Part shown: positions 46,377 through 53,216 of the stretch, in pieces
How the letters are laid out: each line of letters opens with the position of its first letter
Numbering within the stretch: position 1 is the stretch's first letter
Assembly: GCA_021202525.1 (NCBI GenBank)
Contig: JAJQCV010000096.1
Coordinates: 1-53,558 of the forward strand
Length of the DNA: 53,558 nucleotides
Direction: 5' to 3'
Origin: Akkermansiaceae bacterium
Lineage (GTDB): Bacteria > Verrucomicrobiota > Verrucomicrobiia > Verrucomicrobiales > Akkermansiaceae
The notes under the pieces: model-generated
The model's input: the letters and a program-made list of their open reading frames with translations, nothing else
Told to the model about the DNA's origin: nothing
The model's database searches: none
Made by a program: the position numbers and the translations under genes

Positions 46377-46722
46377 TCAGTGGGTGGCCTTGCAGAAGGT
46401 ACATGGAACGCTCTTGCAAGGAACCTTCAGCTTTTCAATTTTTTCATTGGTTTTGCCCATTCCTTCGTTGTAGAAGTCCTGTTCGTCCGGGGCCCGTATC
46501 TGGAGGAGACGGAGAAATTCACCGGCGTGTTCCCTTTCTTCATCCGTGATGCCCAAAAGAACGTCCAGGGCCCGCTTGTTGTCCGTGGATTCCGCGAACC
46601 GGGTATCAAGCTGAACGGATTCATATTCCGCCGCAATCATGAACCGGATGGCCCTCACCATTCATTGCGGGGAACATCCGGCCCTCCTTCCATCCGCCGA
46701 ATGAATTTGAAAATTCAGGCAT
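46377..46722 (-). pseudogene. Frameshifted second copy of the ferritin-like gene
   Basis: The copy starts with the same codons as the intact one (MPEFSNSFGGWKEGRM against MPEFSNAFSGLKEDRM). Two single-base deletions in the next 28 bases shift the frame, so the full product is lost. Downstream the correct frame reopens with an accidental ATG (46661, MVRAIRF) and runs 94 residues, keeping the metal ligands (IAAEYESVQL, TDEEREHAGEF) but with a changed tail (CKSVPCTFC). A truncated protein could be made, but the upstream half-helix would be missing. Confidence 0.75.
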
Positions 46723-46775
46723 GCAGGTACCATCGGATGCCCGGGTCCTTCATTCAAGGTGCTTTTGAAATAACA

Positions 46776-46810
46776 TTTCCGTGACATTTTTTTGTTTTTT
46801 ATCACGGAAA
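46776..46810. promoter_or_regulatory. Inverted repeat upstream of the broken ferritin copy
   Basis: TTTCCGTGA (46776-46784) and TCACGGAAA (46802-46810) are perfect 9-base arms with a 17-base T-rich gap. It is the counterpart of the element at 45986-46022, here with longer perfect arms. Confidence 0.4.
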
Positions 46811-46844
46811 AGATTTTGGAGAACGTTTCTTCCTTACCCTCCTA

Positions 46845-46888
46845 ATAACAAACGGCAGGAATGGCGGTTTTCTGCCGCCGGTCCTGCC
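46845..46888 (-). terminator. Terminator of the thioredoxin-like gene
   Basis: GGCAGGA and GGCGG pair with CCGCC and TCCTGCC in a two-part stem with a small internal loop. On the minus strand the stem is followed by GTTTGTTATT. Confidence 0.75.
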
Positions 46889-46915
46889 TGAAATGTCCCG
46901 GTCAGGACACTTGCC

Positions 46916-47416
46916 CTATTTGGCCTCTGCAGTTTTGGGCGCGTACTTCTTGAAGAATTCAACGTACTGGACGGGAGTGCGTCCGGGAATATAACCCGTG
47001 CGCCCCAGTTCCTTGCCTTCCGCATCCACCACGACCATGGCCGGAACGCCCGTGACCTTGTACGTCTTGGCCTCTTTCGACTTGCTGAAATCCGAACTGC
47101 TGAATTCGAATTTGACGCCTATGGCCACGCCGTCCATGCCCTGTTTGAATTCCTTCTTGGAAAGGACTTCCTTTTCCAGCTTGACGCAGTAACCGCACCA
47201 GGACGTTCCCGTGAAGAGAAGAACGATGGGAAGCCCCGTTTCTTCCGACTGCTTCTGGGCGCTCTTCAGGCTCTTTCCCCAGCGGAATTTCACCTTGGCG
47301 GCCTTGGCCGCTTTGGCGGCGGCTTCCTTGTCCGCCGGGGCGTCCTGAGCCAGGGAAACCCCGGAAACGCTGAATCCCACCGCGGCGCATAATGCAAAAA
47401 TTAAATGTCTGTTCAT
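46916..47416 (-). CDS. Secreted thioredoxin-family protein
   Basis: 166 residues with a signal peptide (LIFALCAAVGFSVSGVSLAQ) and an Ala/Lys-rich spacer. The thioredoxin fold has the active site SWCGYCVKL (Cys74-Cys77), the cis-proline in VTGVPAMVVV and the end QYVEFFKKY. CGYC is seen in DsbA-like and related thiol reductases; with its export it likely assists disulfide handling in the periplasm. It has its own terminator and no evident partner. Confidence 0.9.
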   Translation of the reverse strand: MNRHLIFALCAAVGFSVSGVSLAQDAPADKEAAAKAAKAAKVKFRWGKSLKSAQKQSEETGLPIVLLFTGTSWCGYCVKLEKEVLSKKEFKQGMDGVAIGVKFEFSSSDFSKSKEAKTYKVTGVPAMVVVDAEGKELGRTGYIPGRTPVQYVEFFKKYAPKTAEAK

Positions 47417-47541
47417 CGCACTTTGGAAATGTTCCTTTCAACTTACCAAAAACAAGCCGCATAGGAAGAAAAATCAGTGTCTTTTCCAAGTCCGGAAGCT
47501 TTCCGGATCTTCCATAAAATGGGCAGGGCTCAAAAAAAGTA

Positions 47542-47570
47542 TTGCTCTTTCCGCCTTAATCGGGTAATAA
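47542..47570 (+). promoter_or_regulatory. Promoter of tRNA-Val
   Basis: TTGCTC (47542-47547), 17 bases, TAATAA (47565-47570). The transcript should start about 12 bases before the tRNA. Confidence 0.55.
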
Positions 47571-47589
47571 TCCGCCCGCACTTCCAAAC

Positions 47590-47664
47590 GCGCGGTTAGC
47601 TCAGTGGTAGAGCAACACCTTGACATGGTGGAGGTCGTAGGTTCAAATCCTATACCGCGTACCA
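47590..47664 (+). tRNA. tRNA-Val (anticodon GAC)
   Basis: A complete cloverleaf: acceptor GCGCGGT/ACCGCGT with one G-T pair, D arm GCTC..GAGC, anticodon loop TTGACAT giving GAC at 47622-47624, and T arm GTAGG-TTCAAAT-CCTAT. The 3' CCA is encoded. One A-G mismatch sits at the top of the anticodon stem. A terminator follows 10 bases later. Its 3' end would be a plausible integration site for the neighbouring prophage. Confidence 0.95.
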
Positions 47665-47673
47665 CTTCCCCTT

Positions 47674-47705
47674 AAAATCCCGTCCCTCTCCGGACGGGAT
47701 TTTTT
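47674..47705 (+). terminator. Terminator of tRNA-Val
   Basis: AAAATCCCGTCC pairs with GGACGGGATTTTTT around a CTCTCC loop. Confidence 0.9.
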
Positions 47706-47931
47706 ATGGCGCCGTTTCCGGGAACAGAGCGTACGCAGGAAATGGGCAACAAAACTTAAATGATATGTTCCGGTACAATAAGAGGAACGCTTTTCTCCAC
47801 CGGAATTTCTGATGCTCAAAAATCTTTTTTCAACTTTTTTTGAACATAAGTACCCTCTCAGGACGCTAATGGTAGGAAGGAAAAAGAAGGCCCCAGCCCT
47901 TGAAACCTTCCCCTGATGAAAAACTGACATT

Positions 47932-47970
47932 AAGCCCGGCGGAAGTTCCCCTTCCGCCGGGCTTGTTTTA
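47932..47970. terminator. Strong hairpin terminator at the prophage edge
   Basis: AAGCCCGGCGGAAG pairs with CTTCCGCCGGGCTT, 14 bases. GTTTTA follows on the plus strand. On the minus strand it lies 31 bases after the scaffold-like gene's stop, so it could end that operon. Confidence 0.75.
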
Positions 47971-48001
47971 TCCGGCTGCGGCGTTCCGCGGGCCGGTACC
48001 G

Positions 48002-48883
48002 TTACCGGGAAGTCAAGCGGTCATACAATTCATTGGCGTACTTGTGATTGGGATGGTTCACGCTCATGTACGCCTCATAGAGGGGATGGGAGGGGTCCGA
48101 CTCCATCCGCATGGCTTCTTCAGCCGGGGAGGGAGCGGCTGCTCCCGCCTGATGGAGGGGCGCCTCATCCAGCAGGCGGGAGACCTGGTACAGCAGGCGG
48201 ATGACGTCCGGATTGGAACCCAGGGCCGGGTTGTCCAGAAGGGCATCCGCATCCACCCCCGTTTCCGAGGCCAGGCGCTGAAGGGCCGCCGTGGCCCTGC
48301 CCATGTTGCGCTCGTAGCTGCCGCCCCATTCGTTTTGCAGGGACTGTTCCGCCCGGGTTTCCTGTTCCATCTGCTGTTCCTGCACCTTTTCCCTGGCTTC
48401 CTGGTAGGCCTGCGCCATCGTGTCCTGCAGGGCGTTCATGGCTTCCGGAGGAACGCCGTAGCGATAGGCGGCGCGGGCCATGCGTTCCGCCAGTTCAGGG
48501 TTCCACTCCTCTTCCGGCATGGTTTCCGGACGTTCCAGGCGGTAGTCTTCTTCGGAGTCAGGCAGGCCGGCCATTTGGCGGAAACGCGCCATTTGTTCTT
48601 CATTATCCACCCCGGGATAACGCCGCAGGCGTTCCAGTTCCGTGTAGCTCCGGGCAAGGGCTTCCGGAGTCTTGAATTTGGCCAGGGATTTTTCCGTGCC
48701 TTTCAATTCCTCAAACCGGGAATACCATTCCGGAACAAAGGAACCGTCTTCCCCAAGCAGATCGGATGAAGTGGAAGAAGCAGGGATGGAGCCGGCAGGG
48801 GATTCCGCCTCAAGGGACGCGGTTGAGGAAAAATCCGCATCCCCGGCGGGAGCGGCGGCATTGGTGTCTATGGAATCAATCAT
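48002..48883 (-). CDS. Phage capsid scaffold-like protein
   Basis: 293 residues, acidic, no membrane segments. A disordered Ser/Ala-rich N-terminus is followed by SFVPEWYSRFEELKGTEKSL and FKTPEALARSYTELERLR, a pattern common in T7-type scaffolding proteins, then long helices (QAYQEAREKVQEQQMEQETR) and a helical end. Scaffold proteins guide shell assembly and are lost from the mature head. It overlaps the next gene upstream by eight bases in an operon with the portal. In podoviruses the major capsid gene comes next, but here a terminator and tRNA-Val follow instead. Confidence 0.75.
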   Translation of the reverse strand: MIDSIDTNAAAPAGDADFSSTASLEAESPAGSIPASSTSSDLLGEDGSFVPEWYSRFEELKGTEKSLAKFKTPEALARSYTELERLRRYPGVDNEEQMARFRQMAGLPDSEEDYRLERPETMPEEEWNPELAERMARAAYRYGVPPEAMNALQDTMAQAYQEAREKVQEQQMEQETRAEQSLQNEWGGSYERNMGRATAALQRLASETGVDADALLDNPALGSNPDVIRLLYQVSRLLDEAPLHQAGAAAPSPAEEAMRMESDPSHPLYEAYMSVNHPNHKYANELYDRLTSR

Positions 48884-49157
48884 TTTTGTTTTCTGTTGTG
48901 GATTCTTTAAGGGCTAGCTGGAGCTGGCGGCGGATGTACAGGAATACCTCCCTGTACGCATCGCGCCTCATGGCGTCCAGGGGGTCGTAATTCCCCGGAC
49001 TGCCTTGAAAAACGGGCAAATCAGTCTGGAAGCGGGCTTCCAGAAAGGAGAGGGCGTCGCGGCCGTCCAGCGTGTCAAACACGCGGAGGAGCTGCCGCCT
49101 TTTAAGGCGGGCCTCCTTCAGGGAGGCCTCCTGCTGCAAGATGGTATCCTGGTTCAT
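48876..49157 (-). CDS. Bbp19-like small phage protein
   Basis: 93 residues. The core LRVFDTLDGRDALSFLEARF, then DAMRRDAYREVFLYIRRQLQ is the Bbp19 phage domain pattern, found between portal and scaffold genes of short-tailed phages. Function unknown. It overlaps the portal stop by four bases (ATGA-type) and the scaffold start by eight bases, so all three are translationally coupled. Confidence 0.7.
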   Translation of the reverse strand: MNQDTILQQEASLKEARLKRRQLLRVFDTLDGRDALSFLEARFQTDLPVFQGSPGNYDPLDAMRRDAYREVFLYIRRQLQLALKESTTENKND

Positions 49158-50791
49158 TCCTGAATGGCTGTTAATTGGCTGAGCAAGGGATCAAGGGAGG
49201 CGTAAGGGTCTTCCACCCCGGCAGGCACCTGCTCTGCGGCCTGCTGCTGAGCCTGGCGCCGGCGCCGCGCGGCCTGAACGTCCGCCCAGGGTTTCAGCAT
49301 GCTTTCCGGGGCTCCCTCCACCCGTGCGGACAGGCGGAAGCAGGCGTCCCAGTCCACGTGGTCCGCCAGATCCGGAGCCGCCTGCATCATCATGTTCAGG
49401 CGCTGCAGGCTGCGGTCCATGCCTTCGTTCTGCAAACGCCGCAGCACCAGGGCTATCTTGGACTGGTATACCACCCTGGGTTCCTCCACTTGGACGGAGC
49501 CGTCCCGCCCTTCCCGCAGAACGGCGCGGGGCGGCCTGGGGAACTTGCCCATGCGGAACAGGAGGGAAAAGATGCGCGTCATGGTGGAATACAGGTCGCT
49601 CACGAACAGGGTGAAAGACGGGGAGAACATGAGTACGCGCTCGTTTTCCCGGGCCATCACTTCCGTAGCGGTCATGCTGCCATGGTGGCCGCCCCACAGT
49701 TCCAGCATGGGCAGGTAGTAGGCCCGCTTGATGGCCTCCTGCTTCTGGGCCAGGCGGTCCATCCCTATGTCGTACCTGCCCTGCGTGGCCCATTCCCGCG
49801 GCAGATGGAGGGAGGCGGCCTCCGGCGTAATCACCGTTCTGCCGCCGGCCCTCAGGTCCACCTCCCCGATCTGGCTGGCCAGTTCCAGAATGCGGGGGAA
49901 GGCGGCTACCTCTCCCAGCGTGTCCAGAATGCGGTTCAGGAACTGCGCCTGCTGAATGGCGGGAAAAACCAGCCTGCCGGGAGCCAGCCCGTACGGGCCG
50001 TTTCCCCATTTCAGGAACCGGGTGACCAGGTACGGAAATTCCATATACCCCCCTTCCTCCACAATCACCTGGTCGTCCAGAGACAGGTAAACGCTTTCAA
50101 ACGGCATGTGGGACGCCTGCACCCTGCGGCGGCTGCGCCGGGTGCGCGGACGCACCACGTGAAGAAACCTCAGGGAAGTGGAATACGGGTTGCCGCCGCG
50201 TTCCAGCACTTCCCGCGCGCGAGGGCCGAGAGCCTTGAGCCCGAACATGCTGCGCGCCTGATGGGCCGTGAACGTGAATTCCCTGACGTAGGTGTCCACC
50301 CTGCCCTCCGCATTCTCCGCGCAGGCGAATTGTCCGCAGGGGATGTTCGTGAACAGCAGCCGGCCGTCCGCGGACGTTCCGGTAAACAGGCTGCCCGTTC
50401 CCAGAGCCACGCGGTCCAGGAAGCATTCGTGAATCTCCGTGTAGAAATTGGATACGGAGAGTTCCTTCAAGGCAACCTCCGAGCACTGGTTGTACCACGC
50501 CTCCGCCTCGTCCCCGCCCTGGTCATCCGGAGCGGACCACTTGAACCACACGTCATGGCTGGGGGTGATGTAGGACATATGGCCGCTGGCCAGCTTCTGG
50601 CAGGCCTCCACGGCGGTCGTGTCCGTCATGCGGTCCATGGCGTCCCGGCTGGGCAGGGAAACCTCCCCCTCCCGGTTCAGGCGCCTGGGCAGTACATAAT
50701 CCCGGAGCCGGTCCCACCAGGTCTCCCAGGGCGCGCGCTGGGCGGCCAGGGCCTTGTACACGGAAGTCAGTTCCGCAATTCGTTCTTCCAT
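49154..50791 (-). CDS. Phage portal (head-to-tail connector) protein
   Basis: 545 residues, T7-type connector family. WETWWDRLRDYVLPRRL, then SGHMSYITPSHDVWFKWSAPDD near the N-terminus and the middle clip region WGNGPYGLAPGRLVFPAIQQAQFLN are typical. The long C-terminal helical part ends in Gln/Ala. The portal forms the dodecameric ring through which DNA is packaged. The frame is open and shows no stop or frameshift. It is preceded by a small gene 8 bases away. Confidence 0.88.
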   Translation of the reverse strand: MEERIAELTSVYKALAAQRAPWETWWDRLRDYVLPRRLNREGEVSLPSRDAMDRMTDTTAVEACQKLASGHMSYITPSHDVWFKWSAPDDQGGDEAEAWYNQCSEVALKELSVSNFYTEIHECFLDRVALGTGSLFTGTSADGRLLFTNIPCGQFACAENAEGRVDTYVREFTFTAHQARSMFGLKALGPRAREVLERGGNPYSTSLRFLHVVRPRTRRSRRRVQASHMPFESVYLSLDDQVIVEEGGYMEFPYLVTRFLKWGNGPYGLAPGRLVFPAIQQAQFLNRILDTLGEVAAFPRILELASQIGEVDLRAGGRTVITPEAASLHLPREWATQGRYDIGMDRLAQKQEAIKRAYYLPMLELWGGHHGSMTATEVMARENERVLMFSPSFTLFVSDLYSTMTRIFSLLFRMGKFPRPPRAVLREGRDGSVQVEEPRVVYQSKIALVLRRLQNEGMDRSLQRLNMMMQAAPDLADHVDWDACFRLSARVEGAPESMLKPWADVQAARRRRQAQQQAAEQVPAGVEDPYASLDPLLSQLTAIQE

Positions 50792-50799
50792 GGCGGTGG

Positions 50800-51015
50800 T
50801 TATCCCAGTGTTTTTCTCAGCAGGGTCTTCGGGTTGACATCCTCCTGCCCTCCGGCGGTACCGCGCCGCGCCAGAATGGTGGAAATCATTCCCTGCCTCT
50901 GGCGTTCCCTGGCCTGATAATCTTCTCCCACTTCCGCACCCACGCTCTCCGCCTTGACCGGGATGGTCTGAACGGGAGCCGGGGTGGAAGGTGTGGACGG
51001 TTTCATGAATCCCAT
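50800..51015 (-). CDS. Small phage protein upstream of portal
   Basis: 71 residues. Pro/Thr-rich N-terminus MGFMKPSTPSTPAPVQTIPV, then RERQRQGMISTILARRGTAGG and a basic end with KTLLRKTLG. Short proteins with a similar STIL pattern (as RRGRASTILTG) occur next to portal genes in short-tailed phages. It is the first gene of the minus-strand operon, with a purine-rich ribosome site (AGAGAAAGAAG) before the ATG. Confidence 0.6.
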   Translation of the reverse strand: MGFMKPSTPSTPAPVQTIPVKAESVGAEVGEDYQARERQRQGMISTILARRGTAGGQEDVNPKTLLRKTLG

Positions 51016-51328
51016 AATATCTTCTTTCTCTGTATTTTGTTATTTACCGTTCCGGTCATGGCGGTACGGCCTGGGCCAACTGCGGGATATTCCGTCCGGC
51101 AGTCCATAAAACGGCCAGCCCTTGGAAACACCCCGCTCCCCGCATCCGGAAGGAACGCTATGCCGCCTGCCGGACGGTTCCGGACGGCGCACGCCCCTAT
51201 CCAATAACGGAATTCATATAAAATGCATCCGGGGAAGCCCGGAACACATACCTGCCACCGATGGCACAAAAGAGGCTCCGGCCAAACATGATGCACCAGG
51301 AAAAATTTTCCGCCAATCATGGGGCGCT
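51016..51328. other. Divergent control region of the prophage module
   Basis: This 313-base gap lies between the minus-strand head operon and the plus-strand tail gene and should contain both promoters. The left third is AT-rich (near 51016-51050). No protein-like frame was found; 51003-51320 on the minus strand looks random. Confidence 0.4.
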
Positions 51329-51949
51329 ATGACAAATGAATCCACTCTTCAGCCGGACACACCGTCCGCACTGGATATATGCAATGCCGCACTATCCAAA
51401 ATCGGGGAGGCTCCGCTGGACGCCCTGATTGCCAATGAGTCTACAGCGTCCCGCCTTTGCGTCCTGCATTACCATCCGGCCCGCAGGGAAACACTCTGCA
51501 TGGCCCGGTGGACGTTCGCCACCGTACAAATCACGCTGGACTCCGTTTCCGCCCAGGCCCCCAATTCCCTGACGCCCTATCAATTCACCCTGCCGAAAGA
51601 CTGCCTGCGCGTTCTGGACGTGGAATGCACGGAATGGAAAATGCAGGGCCGCCGCATCCTTGCCTCCCGGGCACCGCTGCGGATGAGCTACATCGCGGAC
51701 ATTGAAGACGCGGAACAATTCGATCCCCTCTTCATGGACGCCCTGGCGACGCGCCTGGCGGAAAAACTGGCCATGCCCATGACGGGAAACCAGAGCCTGC
51801 GCCAGAACCTTCACCAGGAATTCCACAAGATCATTCTTCCGCAGGCCGCCACGGTCAACGCCGTTCAATCCTTCTCCAACGACTCTCACCCTCTGTTGGA
51901 CCTCTTGAGAAAAATCAAGTCCCCCCGCAATCCGGAAGATTGTGAATAA
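51329..51949 (+). CDS. Phage tail tubular protein A-like (head-tail adaptor)
   Basis: 206 residues with the T7 gp11 / P22 gp4-type pattern: ALDICNAALSKIGEAPLDAL at the start, HYHPARRETLCMARWTFATV, then YQFTLPKDCLRVLDVE, RRILASRAPLRMSYI and DPLFMDALATRLAEKLAMPM. It would attach the tail to the portal. The partner tail tubular B is not present. The ATG at 51329 is chosen; the frame is open further upstream without family match. On the opposite strand to the portal operon, which is unusual for these modules. Confidence 0.8.
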   Translation: MTNESTLQPDTPSALDICNAALSKIGEAPLDALIANESTASRLCVLHYHPARRETLCMARWTFATVQITLDSVSAQAPNSLTPYQFTLPKDCLRVLDVECTEWKMQGRRILASRAPLRMSYIADIEDAEQFDPLFMDALATRLAEKLAMPMTGNQSLRQNLHQEFHKIILPQAATVNAVQSFSNDSHPLLDLLRKIKSPRNPEDCE

Positions 51950-51993
51950 CTTGAGAATAACAAGTGAATAATATCCAAAAAACCTGTGAATAA
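51942..51993 (+). repeat. Phased GTGAATAA short repeats
   Basis: GTGAATAA occurs at 51942, 51964 and 51986, with GAGAATAA at 51953. Start spacing is 11, 11 and 22 bases, about one helical turn each, with one position skipped. The first copy overlaps the tail gene stop. It lies directly before the winged-helix gene, so it could be its operator or an iteron-like site. Confidence 0.5.
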
Positions 51994-51999
51994 AAACTC

Positions 52000-52293
52000 A
52001 TGAAAGCCCTGGACTTCATCCAAATATTCGCTTCCAACGTACGCAGGATGGACTTCCGCCTCAGCAGCGCGCAAGTCATTCTGGCCATCATTGCCGGATA
52101 CCGCCGGCACAGCACCATCACGGAAGCGACGCGGCTGCACCCCAACACCGTTACAAACATTTTGCAGGACCTCATCGCGCAGGGATACGTGGAGCGCTTC
52201 GGGGACTGCCGTCCCTATGTCTACCGCTCTACGGAGAGAGGCAGGCAACTGGCCGGAAACCTGCTGGACAAACAAAGACAGCCGGACTCATGA
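52000..52293 (+). CDS. Winged helix-turn-helix protein (MarR-like)
   Basis: 97 residues. LSSAQVILAIIAGYRRHSTI starts the fold, with EATRLHPNTVTNILQDLIAQG as the recognition helix region and YVYRSTERGRQLAGNLL as wing and last helix. This is the DNA-binding core of MarR-type regulators, but small phage terminase subunits use similar folds. The next gene overlaps by four bases (ATGA), so the two may form a functional pair. Confidence 0.75.
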   Translation: MKALDFIQIFASNVRRMDFRLSSAQVILAIIAGYRRHSTITEATRLHPNTVTNILQDLIAQGYVERFGDCRPYVYRSTERGRQLAGNLLDKQRQPDS

Positions 52294-52547
52294 ATGATCC
52301 CCTGCTCAGCACGGAAGAAAAACGCCGCTGGCTTGCCCGCGTGTTCCGGGATACGGACGGAGAATACTCCCAGGCGGACAAATTCAAAGCCCTGGTGGAA
52401 GACACCAAGCTGGCCGCCCTTCAGCAGGAAGAAGAGGAATTCAGACGCCAGAGTGAAACAGGAACTGCAGTGCAGGATCCCCTGCTGGCCCTGCTCCGTT
52501 CCCTGCCGCCCGCCGAACTCAACCCGAAAGACCAGCCCATTCCCTGA
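52290..52547 (+). CDS. Small phage-type protein, possibly part of a small terminase
   Basis: 85 residues, acidic. The segment STEEKRRWLARVFRDTDG followed by DKFKALVEDTKLAAL resembles the EKRxFL..DKLxALxxDxKLAG pattern of phage DNA-packaging small subunits that start with a helix-turn-helix. Here the HTH is on the upstream gene, so the pair may be a split form. The remainder (LLALLRSLPPAELNPK) is Pro-rich. A strong terminator follows 18 bases later. Confidence 0.6.
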   Translation: MNDPLLSTEEKRRWLARVFRDTDGEYSQADKFKALVEDTKLAALQQEEEEFRRQSETGTAVQDPLLALLRSLPPAELNPKDQPIP

Positions 52548-52565
52548 CCCCTGCGGCAGAAAACA

Positions 52566-52606
52566 AAAAAGCACCCCGGACTTACCTGATCCGGGGTGCT
52601 TTTTAA
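52566..52606 (+). terminator. Terminator of the plus-strand prophage genes
   Basis: AAAAAGCACCCCGGA pairs with TCCGGGGTGCTTTTT (15 bases) around a 9-base loop. It can work in both directions and also separates the CRISPR array from the prophage. Confidence 0.93.
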
Positions 52607-52613
52607 TTATCGT

Positions 52614-52713
52614 ACTAGTCAGCCGGCTCTCCTTGTGGAGAGCGACTTACCCCGGAGATGGTGAAGGCTGAAAAGTGGGGGTTTCAATCCACGCCCTCCT
52701 TGCGGAGAGCGAC
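52614..52713 (-). CRISPR. Type I-C CRISPR array with one spacer
   Basis: A full 33-base repeat (52681-52713; minus-strand ends GTCGCTCTCC and GTGGATTGAAAC, the type I-C signature) is followed, in minus-strand direction, by a 34-base spacer (52647-52680) and a degenerate terminal repeat (52614-52646). The terminal repeat keeps 17 of 18 bases of the hairpin half (52629-52646) but has lost the GAAAC end, as usual for the distal repeat. Orientation fits transcription from the leader next to cas2. Only one spacer is present. Confidence 0.88.
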
Positions 52714-52912
52714 GCCCCAACGGTACATGTTGCTAATCAATCACGCAAGCGGGGCTTTGCGCCAACTTCACGAAAACGGCACATCACATACCGTCTTCTC
52801 TTCATCATGTTTGGTTGTAAATCTGCGTTTTCCAATGTCTTACAAGAATCGCCGACCTCCCGGCAATTTGATGTAAGCTTGGGGTTGGCGCAAAGGCCAT
52901 GCCAAACAGCGC
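52714..52912 (-). promoter_or_regulatory. CRISPR leader between cas2 and the array
   Basis: 199 bases lie between the cas2 stop and the first repeat, the usual place for a leader. A perfect 12-base inverted repeat (52755-52766 CTTTGCGCCAAC and 52884-52895) frames 117 bases of it. The function of this repeat is unknown; the leader-proximal arm is 41 bases from the repeat. Confidence 0.5.
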
Positions 52913-53203
52913 TCAAATGATCAACGGCCCGGAAATGTCATAGCTCTTTTCCTTTCCTAATTGTTCGATTTTGTGATGCCAGTTGGCCCCCATGTGGTAA
53001 ATCCGGAGGCTGTCGCTGTCCTGATCAATAATTTTAAGCAACTTGCTCCTGATGTCAACCAATTGGGCCGGAGAGACCTCGCATTCAAACACGGAATTCT
53101 GTATTCTCTGCCCGATGTTTTCACAAGCACGGGCAACCCGCCTCAGGCGGCGCTGGCCGGCCTTGTCTTCCGTAACAACATCGTAGGTGATGAGAATATA
53201 CAT
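52913..53203 (-). CDS. cas2: CRISPR-associated endonuclease Cas2 (type I-C)
   Basis: 96 residues. MYILITYDVVTEDKAG starts the ferredoxin-like fold with the conserved Asp; RRLRRVARACENIGQRIQNS and FECEVSPAQL follow, as in I-C Cas2 proteins. Cas2 dimers bridge Cas1 during spacer integration. The ATG at 53203 gives the family N-terminus; an in-frame TTG at 53227 would overlap cas1 but adds unlike residues. It is 13 bases after the cas1 stop on the same strand. Confidence 0.93.
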   Translation of the reverse strand: MYILITYDVVTEDKAGQRRLRRVARACENIGQRIQNSVFECEVSPAQLVDIRSKLLKIIDQDSDSLRIYHMGANWHHKIEQLGKEKSYDISGPLII

Positions 53204-53216
53204 GGAGAGAAAGCAT

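Larger units (their letters stand above)
46330..46815. repeat. Tandem duplication, copy 2 (degenerate)
   Basis: Diverged copy of 45541-46025, offset 789-791 bases. It includes the GTTTCAACC 3' flank (46346-46354), the broken ferritin gene and the upstream inverted repeat. Confidence 0.75.

Noticed and set aside
47474..47665. Minus-strand open frame over the tRNA with GFEPTTSTMSRCCSTTELTAR
   Set aside because: This is the antisense of tRNA-Val, a classic false open frame.
51003..51320. Minus-strand open frame upstream of the small phage gene
   Set aside because: No protein-like pattern, and it overlaps the start of the phage operon.
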